A DNA stretch of 64,000 bases, from the NCBI RefSeq assembly GCF_019970045.1, contig NZ_JAHXYI010000003.1:124001-188000 (forward strand). Reading direction: 5' to 3'. Within the stretch, counting starts at the first letter, position 1. Each line of letters opens with the position of its first letter. Of the stretch, positions 45,710 through 55,097 are shown one piece after another. Under the pieces are notes generated by a model that saw nothing but the letters and a program-made list of their open reading frames with translations, did not search any database and was not told where the DNA came from. The translations under genes were made by a program, and so were the position numbers. Origin of the DNA: Chryseobacterium sp. GVT01B. GTDB taxonomy: Bacteria; Bacteroidota; Bacteroidia; Flavobacteriales; Weeksellaceae.

Positions 45710-46840
45710 TTAAGAAATAATTGTGAAAATGTTTTCGTTATCCCTAGTTCGGTTGGTGATAAGATTTCTGTCTATTCCGTTTAAAGTCTGAAAGATATCG
45801 GTCTGTACCTGCGAGCTGGAGAGGTATCCCCAGTGGTTTCCCACTTCATATTTGAAACTGTTCAGAAGGTCATCTTTTACAAATGTACAGTCGATAATAG
45901 AAACAATATCTTTGTAATCACTAATATCACTTGGTCCGTTTTTACCAAGTCTTGGGGTAAGAATATTTTTTGTAAACTGAGAAATTCCCAAAACCGCGTC
46001 CTGTCTGTTCAGGTAAATAGAAATTCGGTTGGCGAGTAATGGCAGTTTATTATAAGAATCTTCAGAATCTTCAAATACTTTATAGCTGACATCCGCATTC
46101 AGCAGTAAAACCTGATCGATAACACGGAGTATATTTTCCCTTTTAAGACTATATAACATGCTTTGAAGTACTCTGTTTCCCAGGGAATGAGCCATAAGAT
46201 GAATTCTTTGATTGCAGGGTGCAAGATCCCGGTTGGAAAAGATGTCTTTTAAAAATTGGGTGTAGAAATAAAACAACCTCATCAGAGATGTTCCGGAATT
46301 GATACTGGAAGCCTTATCATCAAAATAACTCAATGGAATAATACTTCCTGAGGCAGGCCAGCTTACGAATAAAATATGCTCTACAGGAGATGCCGGATTA
46401 TCAATGAATATTTTCTTAAGATCAAGAATAGCCTTTAATTCATCATCAAAATCATACAGATAACCGTGGATGAATATCAGAACATCACTTCTGTCTTTAG
46501 TGGAAGACATGTTTTTGTACAGTTCATAGAACATTCTTTGAGTTCCACCGAGATTATTGGCTGTAAGAGGAGATCTTTTAATCCCTTTTTCACTCAGAAG
46601 AACATCCAAAACTTCTTCATAACCCTGTTTTTCGGGTTCGGAGAAAAACTTATAGTTTAAAATATTCCTGTTGGTGTAGTCTTTTTTCTTTTTGGCTTGA
46701 GCAGTGGGCTCTTTGTAGTTGTCAAAATCACATTTCGCGATTCTGAAATTGGGAATTGAATATTCATCATTGGAAAAAGAATCTACTCTTTCACCTTTAT
46801 GACGAACGATCTTCCGGTTACTTAAGATATAAACGGCCAT
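45710..46840 (-). CDS. DUF900-type alpha/beta hydrolase
   Basis: 376 residues. The core motifs are VLIFIHGYLYDFDDELK (oxyanion region), HILFVSWPASG, and the nucleophile elbow HLMAHSLGNRVLQSML (Ser in AHSLG), followed by VLLNADVSYKVFEDS with an acidic candidate. This order fits the DUF900 esterase/lipase-like family. There is no signal peptide or membrane helix, so it is probably cytoplasmic. The substrate is unknown. It is divergent from glnS, with 152 bp between starts. Confidence 0.8.
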   Translation of the reverse strand: MAVYILSNRKIVRHKGERVDSFSNDEYSIPNFRIAKCDFDNYKEPTAQAKKKKDYTNRNILNYKFFSEPEKQGYEEVLDVLLSEKGIKRSPLTANNLGGTQRMFYELYKNMSSTKDRSDVLIFIHGYLYDFDDELKAILDLKKIFIDNPASPVEHILFVSWPASGSIIPLSYFDDKASSINSGTSLMRLFYFYTQFLKDIFSNRDLAPCNQRIHLMAHSLGNRVLQSMLYSLKRENILRVIDQVLLLNADVSYKVFEDSEDSYNKLPLLANRISIYLNRQDAVLGISQFTKNILTPRLGKNGPSDISDYKDIVSIIDCTFVKDDLLNSFKYEVGNHWGYLSSSQVQTDIFQTLNGIDRNLITNRTRDNENIFTIIS

Positions 46841-46948
46841 GATTGTTAATTGGTTAAATGGTTTTAGCTTTCCGAAATTAATGAAAATTACTGAAATACA
46901 AAGGATAAGGCTTTTAAATTATCACTTTTACAAACGCTTATTTTTCCG

Positions 46949-46956
46949 TAACTTTG
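46949..46956 (+). promoter_or_regulatory. Candidate -7 box of glnS
   Basis: TAACTTTG matches TAnnTTTG and lies 36 bp before the glnS start codon. Confidence 0.5.
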
Positions 46957-46992
46957 TGAAACTTTTTTTGCTAAAAAATAAAAGCTACTTTA

Positions 46993-48663
46993 ATGGAAGA
47001 AGAAAAAAAATCACTCAATTTTATTGAGCAAATTATAGAAGATGATATGGCAAACGGTCTGAAAAGAGATCAGATCCGTTTCCGTTTTCCACCTGAACCC
47101 AATGGTTATCTGCATGTAGGGCACACAAAAGCTATCTGCATTAACTTCGGCCTGGGTGAAAAATACAATGCTCCTGTAAACCTTCGTTTTGACGATACGA
47201 ACCCTGAGAAAGAAGAGCAGGAATTCGTAGATTCTATTATGAAAGACGTTGAATGGTTAGGTTTCAAATGGGATAAAGTTTTGTATGCATCCGATTACTT
47301 CCAGCAGCTTTACGATTGGGCAGTTCAGTTAATTAAAGAAGGAAAAGCTTATGTAGATGAGCAGCCGTCTGAAGTGATTACTGAGCAAAGAAAAAATCCT
47401 TCAGAACCGGGAATTGAATCTCCATACAGAAACCGTCCCGTTGAAGAATCATTAGATTTATTCGAAAGGATGAAAAACGGAGAATTTGAAAGTGGTTCAA
47501 TGTCTCTTCGTGCAAAAATCGATATGGTTTCCCCCAACATGAATATGCGTGACCCTGTGATGTACAGAATTTTGAACAAACCTCACCACAGAACAGGTAC
47601 TGCATGGAAAATCTATCCGATGTACGACTGGGCTCATGGTGAATCCGATTATATTGAACAAATTTCACACTCGCTTTGTTCTTTGGAGTTTGAAAACCAC
47701 AGACCTTTATACAACTGGTATTTAGATCAGGTTTATGAAGAAGGAAGGGTTAAAAACAAGCAGAGAGAATTTGCGAGAATGAACGTTTCCTATATGATTA
47801 CTTCCAAAAGAAAGCTTCAGAGATTGGTAGCAGAAGGGGTGGTAACCGGATGGGATGATCCTAGAATGCCTACTATTTCAGGGATGAGAAGAAAAGGATT
47901 TACTCCAACTTCCATCAGAAACTTTATTGATAAAGTAGGGGTTGCGAAAAGAGAAAATCTTATCGAAATTCAATTGCTGGACTTCTGTGTACGTGAAGAT
48001 CTTAATAAGGTAGCAAAACGTGTAATGGCTGTTGTGGATCCTGTAAAATTAGTGATCGAAAACTATCCTGAAGACAAAGAAGAATGGTTAGAGACTGAAA
48101 ATAATCCAGAGCAGGAAAATGCGGGAACAAGAGAAGTTCCTTTCTCAAGAGAATTATATATTGAGCGTGAAGACTTCAAAGAAGAAGCTAACAATAAATT
48201 CTTCAGACTGAAATTAGGCGGAGAAGTTCGTTTGAAATCAGCTTATATCATCAAAGCTGAAAGAGTAGAGAAAGATGAGAATGGAGAGATCACGACCATC
48301 TATGCTACTTACGATGAGAAGAGTAAATCCGGAAGCGGAACAGAAGAAAGTTTAAGAAAAGTAAAAGGAACTCTACACTGGGTATCTGCTAAACATGCAA
48401 TTCCTGTAGAAGTAAGAATCTACAATCAACTGTTTACAGTAGAACAACCTGATGCTGAGAAAGATGTTGATTTCCTAAACTTCATCAACCCTGAATCTAT
48501 GGCTACCGTGAAAGGTTTTGTTGAGCCAAGCCTTAAAGATGTTGCTGTGGGTGAGCCTCTTCAGTTCCAGAGAATAGGATATTTTACAAAAGATCAGGAT
48601 TCTACAGATGAAACTATGGTATTTAACCGTACAGTAACATTGAAAGATTCTTTTAAACCTTAA
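46993..48663 (+). CDS. glnS: Glutaminyl-tRNA synthetase
   Basis: 556 residues, class I synthetase. HIGH motif as PEPNGYLHVGHTKAICINFG, the GlnRS/GluRS-specific RFDDTNPEKEEQEFVDSI, tRNA-contact region YPMYDWAHGESDYIEQISHS and the KMSKS equivalent ITSKRKLQRLV. Two C-terminal beta-barrel anticodon-binding domains follow. It charges tRNA-Gln directly, so this lineage need not use the transamidation route for Gln. Monocistronic with a strong terminator. Confidence 0.97.
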   Translation: MEEEKKSLNFIEQIIEDDMANGLKRDQIRFRFPPEPNGYLHVGHTKAICINFGLGEKYNAPVNLRFDDTNPEKEEQEFVDSIMKDVEWLGFKWDKVLYASDYFQQLYDWAVQLIKEGKAYVDEQPSEVITEQRKNPSEPGIESPYRNRPVEESLDLFERMKNGEFESGSMSLRAKIDMVSPNMNMRDPVMYRILNKPHHRTGTAWKIYPMYDWAHGESDYIEQISHSLCSLEFENHRPLYNWYLDQVYEEGRVKNKQREFARMNVSYMITSKRKLQRLVAEGVVTGWDDPRMPTISGMRRKGFTPTSIRNFIDKVGVAKRENLIEIQLLDFCVREDLNKVAKRVMAVVDPVKLVIENYPEDKEEWLETENNPEQENAGTREVPFSRELYIEREDFKEEANNKFFRLKLGGEVRLKSAYIIKAERVEKDENGEITTIYATYDEKSKSGSGTEESLRKVKGTLHWVSAKHAIPVEVRIYNQLFTVEQPDAEKDVDFLNFINPESMATVKGFVEPSLKDVAVGEPLQFQRIGYFTKDQDSTDETMVFNRTVTLKDSFKP

Positions 48664-48685
48664 TAATTGTAAGGAACAGATCATA

Positions 48686-48720
48686 AAAAGAGCAGGACTT
48701 AATCTAAGTCCTGCTTTTTT
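48686..48720 (+). terminator. Terminator of glnS
   Basis: AGCAGGACTTA (48691-48701) pairs perfectly with TAAGTCCTGCT (48705-48715), 3-nt loop, followed by T to 48721. Confidence 0.9.
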
Positions 48721-48803
48721 ATTGGTAAATAATATCATCGCAAACTGAAGGAGCAGCAATCTTATGTTGGATTTTTGCTAGTTTATATTTTCTAACAAAT
48801 TCA

Positions 48804-50744
48804 CTATCCCTTCACCCCTTTGACCCATTCCTGGAATCTGCCTACCTGTTCCATGATGAAAGATTCGTGTTCTTCTTTCTCTTCAGGACGGTTGACCAGA
48901 ATATGTTCAAAATAAGTTCCTTTTAATACTTTTCTTATAATACCTTCTCCTAAGAAAGGTTTGTAGTCATTTAGAGCCTGGGTAGCTTTTAGTAAATGTC
49001 GGATATCATACTGTAACGGATTGATGTCCGGAACCTGTTTGTTAAGATTCAGAAGTTTGTAAACGGCTATTCTTGCTGTTCTCACAGAACTTTCCATAGT
49101 GAATACAACATCATTATTGGTCTCTACAAACTGTCCTACAAGACCTAAGTTGGTACATCCTTCAGGAACTACTCTCGGACGGTCTCCCTGCGCTCTCGGC
49201 ATAAACATAGAAGTGATATAAGGCATAAATGCAGTACGTACAATTGTATTTTCTATCACGTTATCCAGCTGATCTGTTATTCCTAAGTGATAACATAGCT
49301 CGGCAAGAATCTCATTTCCGGTACATTGAGGCATTGTTTTTTTGATATAATTACCTTCTTTATCCATCAGTAAGGCATATACCCATACCACCAATATATC
49401 ATCCGGCTGGGTTGGGAAGTGAGGCTGTCTGTTGCAGGTAAAACTCATTACCCAGTTAGAGTCTGTAATCGTAATGATTCCTCCTGTAGCAGTTCTTCCG
49501 GAATAAGGATCATTCACACACATTTCTTTCAGTTTCTCCGTAAATGCGGAAGGACGGCACGTTAAAGTTGCAGATTCCCATGAAGATTTTTCAATGTGAC
49601 TACAGAATTTTTCAGGTTTCCCGAAAACTTCAGATTTCGCAGCAAGATTTTTCCACAGTTTCCAGCCTGCGCTTTGTCCTGCACTGCTGTTGTCTATAGT
49701 AACTTCAGGAACGGTATTGTTGTCTCCGTAAAAAGTACTTTCTGTCATAGATCCGGTTGTCACAATAACATAATCATCTTTACCAATCGGTATTCTTACT
49801 TCCTCTCCGTTTTGTTCAGTAATAATTCCTTCTACTGTTTTTCCTTCCGTATTGATATGGATGTCAAGATCTTTTACCAAAGTATTAAACTGGATTTGCA
49901 CTCCTTTTTCAACCAGGAAGTTTTTTAATGGAGTTACATAGGTATCGTACTGGTTGTATTTAGGAAACACAAGACATGAAAAGTCTTTCATTCCGTCAAT
50001 CGCATGAAGGAATCTGTGCATATAAAGTTTCAGTTCCAGTAAGCTGTGCCAGTTTTCAAAGGCAAACATAGAACGCCAGAAGAACCAGAAATTACTGTTC
50101 AGGAAGGATTCTACAAAATAATCTTCAATCGTAAGATCATCAAGCTCTTCTTTTTTCTTCAACAGCAGTTTTACAATGGCCAGCTGATCCTTTTTCTCAA
50201 GTCCGAATTTGCTGAAATCCTTGATCTGCCCCTGGTTATGAATTAACCTTGCTTTAGAATAATTCGGGTCGTTGTCATTAATAAGACGGTATTCATCCAG
50301 TACACTGTAAGGTGCAGGCAATTCAAGAGCGGGAATATCCTGGAACATATCCCACAGATTTTCATAGGTCATGTCCATTTCCCTTCCCCCACGGATAATA
50401 TAGCCGTCTTTTGCATTACCGGCGCCATCCAGAGATCCGCCTTCAACATTTAGCTGATCGAGGAAAATAATGTTTTTGCCCGGAACACGTCCGTCACGGA
50501 TGAAATAGTAAGCTGCCGACATTCCGGCAATCCCGCTTCCTACAATATAGATTTTACTGTTTTCATAAGACTGTAAAGGAATTCCTTTATTACGTTGATA
50601 ATTTCCGATCTGGTCGGAGAAAGGCATTGTTTTTTCAGGAGTGTTAATCTGAACTTCTTTACTTGAATCCGGTTCGTGGTTTACTTTTCCAAATTGGTCA
50701 GAGGCATTTAAAACGTTGTCGAATTTTGAATTGATCGTACTCAT
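48804..50744 (-). CDS. ohyA: Oleate hydratase
   Basis: 646 residues, the same length as the characterised Elizabethkingia meningoseptica enzyme. FAD-binding [20 protein letters not shown], the lid/active-site region with [17 protein letters not shown] (Glu equivalent to the catalytic acid), and [20 protein letters not shown] are visible. It adds water to the cis-9 double bond of oleic acid to give 10-hydroxystearate, needing FAD structurally. This may protect against host or environmental unsaturated fatty acids. The AraC regulator gene lies 89 bp upstream on the same strand and is the likely controller. Confidence 0.96.
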   Translation of the reverse strand: MSTINSKFDNVLNASDQFGKVNHEPDSSKEVQINTPEKTMPFSDQIGNYQRNKGIPLQSYENSKIYIVGSGIAGMSAAYYFIRDGRVPGKNIIFLDQLNVEGGSLDGAGNAKDGYIIRGGREMDMTYENLWDMFQDIPALELPAPYSVLDEYRLINDNDPNYSKARLIHNQGQIKDFSKFGLEKKDQLAIVKLLLKKKEELDDLTIEDYFVESFLNSNFWFFWRSMFAFENWHSLLELKLYMHRFLHAIDGMKDFSCLVFPKYNQYDTYVTPLKNFLVEKGVQIQFNTLVKDLDIHINTEGKTVEGIITEQNGEEVRIPIGKDDYVIVTTGSMTESTFYGDNNTVPEVTIDNSSAGQSAGWKLWKNLAAKSEVFGKPEKFCSHIEKSSWESATLTCRPSAFTEKLKEMCVNDPYSGRTATGGIITITDSNWVMSFTCNRQPHFPTQPDDILVVWVYALLMDKEGNYIKKTMPQCTGNEILAELCYHLGITDQLDNVIENTIVRTAFMPYITSMFMPRAQGDRPRVVPEGCTNLGLVGQFVETNNDVVFTMESSVRTARIAVYKLLNLNKQVPDINPLQYDIRHLLKATQALNDYKPFLGEGIIRKVLKGTYFEHILVNRPEEKEEHESFIMEQVGRFQEWVKGVKG

Positions 50745-50833
50745 CTTTTATTGTTTTTAATTAACAGTATAAAGGTAGCTCTATTCAAAAAGCGATATAT
50801 ATCCCCAATTTCAGAATTATTATCCCCAAATTC

Positions 50834-51712
50834 TCATGACTGAATATTTTCTTTATTTCTATACTCTGATGGAGAGAGGGCAGTATGTTTTTTGAAAAAA
50901 CGTCCGAACGCAGAAGCTGAATTAAACTGAAGTTCAAATGCGATCTCTGAAATTGTAATATCAGAATTCCCAAGCATGACGTAAGCTTCTTTCAGCAATG
51001 TTTCATCAATAACCTCATGAGGTGTTTTTCCACTTGATTTTTTAATAATTTCTATGAGATATTTATTAGAAACATGCAGCTGATCCGCATAAAACTGAAC
51101 CGTTCTCTCCTGTCGGATATTTTCCCTGATCAGTTTACTGAATTTCAGATAAAGGTCTTTTTTTCCATCCTCTTTTCCCGGAGTTGAAGAATTCTCTTGT
51201 TCCATAATCTCAGCGGTTTCCAACAGCAGATTGAAAATAATGGTCCGGATAATCTCTTCTGTAAATTTACCCTGCTTCTTCGATTTTTTTTCAAGATAAT
51301 CCAGAAGGTTCTGGAGTAATGAAGAATTTTTTGAAGTAGTTTTTACAATACTGTAAGACCCTTTGGAGAACAGATTCATTTTTTCAATGATAAAGGGATT
51401 GGAAATATTTTTAATCAGAAAATTTTTGTCAAAAAACAACAGTTTCATAGTGAAGTCGTCACTGGTCTTTCCAAACTTTACAATAGTGGAAGGGGCAGCC
51501 ATAAGAAAACTGTGTGCATCTACTTTATATCTCTGACGGTCTATCTCAATATTGATTTCTCCTGCAGTACAGATGCATAGCGCATAATAATCCATTCTGA
51601 AAGGAGCTTCAGGAAACTCAAAAATAGGTTTTCCGGAAGAAATATAGTAAGATTGCCGGCAGTCAATACTGTAAAAGGATAGTGTATCATGTAAATTTTC
51701 ATAGGTTACCAT
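50834..51712 (-). CDS. AraC family transcriptional regulator
   Basis: 292 residues. The N-terminal cupin-like half (about 20-130: YYALCICTAGEINIEIDRQR, HSFLMAAPSTIVKFG) is linked by a charged segment to a C-terminal double HTH domain (VQFYADQLHVSNKYLIEIIK; ITISEIAFELQFNSASAFGR; LSPSEYRN). It lies directly upstream of oleate hydratase on the same strand, 89 bp apart, so it probably regulates fatty-acid hydration in response to a lipid or related signal; this is inference from position. Confidence 0.9.
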   Translation of the reverse strand: MVTYENLHDTLSFYSIDCRQSYYISSGKPIFEFPEAPFRMDYYALCICTAGEINIEIDRQRYKVDAHSFLMAAPSTIVKFGKTSDDFTMKLLFFDKNFLIKNISNPFIIEKMNLFSKGSYSIVKTTSKNSSLLQNLLDYLEKKSKKQGKFTEEIIRTIIFNLLLETAEIMEQENSSTPGKEDGKKDLYLKFSKLIRENIRQERTVQFYADQLHVSNKYLIEIIKKSSGKTPHEVIDETLLKEAYVMLGNSDITISEIAFELQFNSASAFGRFFKKHTALSPSEYRNKENIQS

Positions 51713-51917
51713 TCTTACGTATTGGTTAAATTTTTATTGTGTTTTTAAGTGGTTTTAGTTTAAAACTTCTGTTGCTACTGCAATTTACGGTTTTTATAAA
51801 AGCTTTTAAGTTTTATGTAGTAAAAAAAACTTTTTTAGGATATGGCAGATAGTCTGTTTTTATGGAGGTTATTTATAAAAAAAGGGCCTAAATAAAGGCT
51901 TTTGGGTTATTTTTATC

Positions 51918-51925
51918 TAATTTTG
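51918..51925 (+). promoter_or_regulatory. Candidate -7 box of the MFS gene
   Basis: TAATTTTG matches TAnnTTTG, about 28 bp before the GTG start codon; the nearest upstream TTG is too close for a standard -33 element. Confidence 0.45.
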
Positions 51926-51953
51926 CACTTTCAAATTTCCCCAAAATATTATT

Positions 51954-53192
51954 GTGAGACTAATTAACGTATATATAAGTTCTTTTAAAGGGCTCTCGCA
52001 GGAGAGTTGGATGCTGGCGTTGGTAATGCTCATCAACAGGGCTGGTTCTATGGTACTTCCGTTTCTGGGAGTTTACATGACTAATCATTTACATTTCAGT
52101 ATTGAAAATTCAGGAATTGTACTGAGCTTTTTTGGAATTGGTTCGGTGATCGGATCATGGCTGGGAGGGATGATTACTGATAAAATAGGGGAATATAGGG
52201 TACAAAGTCTGAGCTTACTCCTCAGTGTTCCTTTATTCTGTTTAATTCCGCTTTTTACAACGGAAGCAGGATTGGCAGGAATTATTCTGGCTCAAAGTAT
52301 TGTAAGTGAAACTTTTCGTCCGGCAAACTCAGTGGCGATTACCAAATATGCAAAACCTGAAAATATCACCAGAGCCTTTTCACTGAACCGTATGGCTGTA
52401 AATCTTGGATTTTCTATTGGGCCCGCATTAGGAGGTATTTTATCTGCTATTTCATATGAATTTCTATTTTTCAGTAATGCACTGGCTGCTTTGCTGGCAG
52501 GGCTGATGTATATCTGGTTTTTTAAAGACCGTGCAAGATTAGCTAAACAGCAGGCGAAAAAGGTAAAAGAAGCCATTGTTATTAAAAAAGAAAGTTCTCC
52601 ATATCGGGATGGTAAATTTTTGATTTACTGTATATTCTGTATGCTATTTTCAATATGTTTTTTCCAGTTGTTCAGTACGCTGACCATATTTTATAAAGAT
52701 ACGGCACATATGAGTCAGCAAAATATCGGATATATTCTCGGATATAGCGGTTTTCTGATTGTATTGCTTGAAATGGGACTGGTACAGATTGCGGAGAAGT
52801 ATTTTACTTTAGCTTTTACCATGCTTATCGGAACTTTCCTTTGTGGAATTTCTTATGCGATGCTGGCTTTCGATTATAGTATGATTACCCTTGTGCTGTC
52901 TATGACATTGCTTTGTGTAGGAGAAATATGGACACTGCCTTTTATGTCAACCATTACAGCATTGCGTTCAGGAGAGAATAATAAAGGTGCTTATATGGGA
53001 TTGAATGGAATGTCATTCTCCATTGCATTTATCGTTACTCCTTATATCGGAACACTGATTGCCGAGAAATTAGGATTTAATACATTATGGATTGGAACAG
53101 GAGTATTGGCAACGGTTATTGCTATCGGTTTTTACTTTATCATTCCATGGATGCTTAAGGATAAGAATAAAGCGGAAGGAGAAATGATGTAA
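51954..53192 (+). CDS. MFS transporter (MdtH-like drug/metabolite exporter)
   Basis: 412 residues with about 12 membrane helices. The GTG start at 51954 is chosen because SSFKGLSQESWMLALVMLIN is part of the conserved N-terminus of this family, and no ATG precedes it. The loop 2-3 motif GSVIGSWLGGMITDKIGEYR is the MFS signature A. A charged central loop (KQQAKKVKEAIVIKK) separates the two halves. It is probably a proton-driven exporter of small molecules; the substrate is unknown. It converges on YpdA with a perfect bidirectional terminator. Confidence 0.87.
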   Translation: MRLINVYISSFKGLSQESWMLALVMLINRAGSMVLPFLGVYMTNHLHFSIENSGIVLSFFGIGSVIGSWLGGMITDKIGEYRVQSLSLLLSVPLFCLIPLFTTEAGLAGIILAQSIVSETFRPANSVAITKYAKPENITRAFSLNRMAVNLGFSIGPALGGILSAISYEFLFFSNALAALLAGLMYIWFFKDRARLAKQQAKKVKEAIVIKKESSPYRDGKFLIYCIFCMLFSICFFQLFSTLTIFYKDTAHMSQQNIGYILGYSGFLIVLLEMGLVQIAEKYFTLAFTMLIGTFLCGISYAMLAFDYSMITLVLSMTLLCVGEIWTLPFMSTITALRSGENNKGAYMGLNGMSFSIAFIVTPYIGTLIAEKLGFNTLWIGTGVLATVIAIGFYFIIPWMLKDKNKAEGEMM

Positions 53193-53218
53193 GTATTGAG
53201 TCAGTTTAAAAAATAAAG

Positions 53219-53253
53219 CTTCGGGCAATTTCGTAGAAATTGCCCGAAGTTTT
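53219..53253. terminator. Bidirectional terminator
   Basis: CTTCGGGCAATTTC (53219-53232) pairs perfectly with GAAATTGCCCGAAG (53236-53249), 3-nt loop, followed by T on the plus strand. It lies between convergent genes. Confidence 0.9.
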
Positions 53254-53272
53254 TGCTATATATGAGTTGTTA

Positions 53273-54241
53273 TTATTTAGATCTGGAAAGAATGGTATTG
53301 ATAATCATACTGGCATGAATTCTTGAGTTTTCAATGAACCAGAGATGAGTATCTTTTCCTCCACACACCACTCCTGCAAGATAAAGATTCGGAACATTGG
53401 TTTCCATCGTTTCAGGATTATAGAATGGATTCAGGCAGTCTCCGTTGAGTTCAATACCTGAGTTTCTCAGAAAATTAAAATCAGGAAGATACCCCGTCAT
53501 GGCCAGCACAAAATCATTATCAATTTCATGAATTTCTCCTTTCTCATCTTTAAAAACAACCGTGTTTTCTTTAATCTCGATCATTTCAGCATTAAAATGA
53601 GCCTTAATACTGCCTTCTGCAATTCTGTTTTCTATATCCGGTTTTACCCAGTATTTTACACTTTTGGAAATTTCGGAATGACGAACAATCATGGTTACTT
53701 CAGCTCCTTTTCTATAAGTTTCCAAAGCTGCATCTACCGCAGAATTACTTGATCCTACCACTACGATTTTCTGTTTTGCATAAGGATAAGGTTCGGTATA
53801 ATAATGCTTGACCTTTGGAAGGTTTTCGCCGGGAATATTCATAAGGTTGGGGATATCATAAAATCCGGTAGCAATCACCAGGTTTTTGGCGAGATAAGTT
53901 GCTTTGCTTGTTTTTATCTCAAATAGCTCATTGTTTTTGGAAACACCCAACACTTTTTCATACAGATTAATGTTAAGATTTTTTTGTCTGGCAATTCCCT
54001 GATAATATTCCAGAGCCTCATGTCTTCCCGGTTTTGGAGCAGTGGAAATAAATGGAATTTCGTCAATCTCCAGTTTTTCCGCAGTGGAGAAAAAATGCAT
54101 ATATAAAGGATAATTGTAAAGAGAGTTCACAATGGTTCCTTTTTCTATGATTAAATGGCTAAGATTATTTTTTTTTGCTTCAAGGGCACAGTTCAAACCG
54201 ATGGGTCCGGCCCCGATAATGAGAATATCGAACATTTCCAT
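53273..54241 (-). CDS. ypdA: YpdA/Bdr family FAD-dependent disulfide reductase
   Basis: 322 residues. The FAD Rossmann motif is DILIIGAGPIGLNCALEA, the family-typical NSLYNYPLYMHFFSTAEKLE follows, and the NADPH-binding motif is VVGSSNSAVDAALETYRKGA. It ends with VPNLYLAGVVCGGKDTHLW. It lacks the CxxC pair of thioredoxin reductase, as expected for YpdA. In Firmicutes, YpdA/Bdr reduces bacillithiol disulfide with NADPH, and Bacteroidetes members are annotated the same way. Two adjacent ATG codons are possible starts. Confidence 0.88.
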   Translation of the reverse strand: MEMFDILIIGAGPIGLNCALEAKKNNLSHLIIEKGTIVNSLYNYPLYMHFFSTAEKLEIDEIPFISTAPKPGRHEALEYYQGIARQKNLNINLYEKVLGVSKNNELFEIKTSKATYLAKNLVIATGFYDIPNLMNIPGENLPKVKHYYTEPYPYAKQKIVVVGSSNSAVDAALETYRKGAEVTMIVRHSEISKSVKYWVKPDIENRIAEGSIKAHFNAEMIEIKENTVVFKDEKGEIHEIDNDFVLAMTGYLPDFNFLRNSGIELNGDCLNPFYNPETMETNVPNLYLAGVVCGGKDTHLWFIENSRIHASMIINTILSRSK

Positions 54242-54372
54242 CTAACAAATGTACGATGTAATTTTTAAAATGAGAAGCTATAACCTATCAACTCTCATAG
54301 TCTTTATCTCTTTATATCATTTACTGCTTGGCATCAGTTTTGGTGTTTTTAATGAATTGCAAAATTAAAGAT

Positions 54373-55014
54373 ATGAGAAAATTACTTATTCCATTGGTTG
54401 TTTTAAGTTTTGTTGTAGCCTGTAAGAAAGAGGCTGGAAAACCCGTTCCCAATATGATAGATTCCATCGCACAAAATAAAACAGACAGTGCAGGTACCGT
54501 TCAGAATATTGTGAATAAAGAAGCAGTTTTGAAGCAGACCAATGATGAAGTTTTGAAAGCTCTGAAAAATAAAGATTATACCAGTTTTGCATTCTTGATC
54601 CACCCTGAAAAAGGAATCCGTTTTTCGATGTATGCTTTTGTGGATATAAAAGGAGACAAGCATTTTTCTAAAGCAGATTTTGAAAAATATCAGCCTACCA
54701 AAACGTTGTTTACCTGGGGAGCACATGACGGCTCTGGAGATCCTTATAAGGCAACGGTTAATGATTATCTTGGTAAATGGGTTTTTTCTAAAGACTTTAC
54801 CGCATCTCAATATTCACTGAATAAATTCATTGGCGGAGGTAATTCTCTGAATAATTTAAAGGAAATTTATCCTAAAGATGACTTCACCGAAAACTACATC
54901 AAAGGAACCGAAAAAAATGGCGAAATGGATTGGAAAACACTCCGTTTTGTATTTGAAGAATTTCAGGGGAAATATTATCTGATTGCTGTGGTAAATGACC
55001 AATGGACAATTTAA
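54373..55014 (+). CDS. Lipoprotein of unknown function
   Basis: 213 residues from ATG 54373, which gives a signal peptide and lipobox (LVVLSFVVACKKE, lipid Cys at about 17); upstream frame extension has no such feature. Residues ~50-210 are an alpha+beta domain with an NTF2-like opening (LKQTNDEVLKALKNKDYTSF) and conserved-looking TLFTWGAHDGSGDPY and YYLIAVVNDQWTI. Similar lipoproteins are common in flavobacteria, but I know no function. A short 7-bp tandem repeat follows immediately after the stop codon. Confidence 0.72.
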   Translation: MRKLLIPLVVLSFVVACKKEAGKPVPNMIDSIAQNKTDSAGTVQNIVNKEAVLKQTNDEVLKALKNKDYTSFAFLIHPEKGIRFSMYAFVDIKGDKHFSKADFEKYQPTKTLFTWGAHDGSGDPYKATVNDYLGKWVFSKDFTASQYSLNKFIGGGNSLNNLKEIYPKDDFTENYIKGTEKNGEMDWKTLRFVFEEFQGKYYLIAVVNDQWTI

Positions 55015-55092
55015 AGTTAGAAGTTAGAAGTTAGAAGTTAGAAGTTGAAGTGGCATGTAAACTTCCAGCTTCCAGCCTCTAACTTCCTTTCT
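55015..55092 (+). repeat. Heptamer tandem repeat with inverted partner
   Basis: Five copies of AGTTAGA at 7-bp period (55015-55049), then a degenerate copy AGTTGAA. After a short spacer, AACTTCCAGCTTCCAGCCTC and TAACTTCC (about 55063-55088) are imperfect complements of the repeat, so the whole can fold as a hairpin between the convergent lipoprotein and glycosyltransferase genes. It may act as a terminator. Confidence 0.7.
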
Positions 55093-55097
55093 TTATA

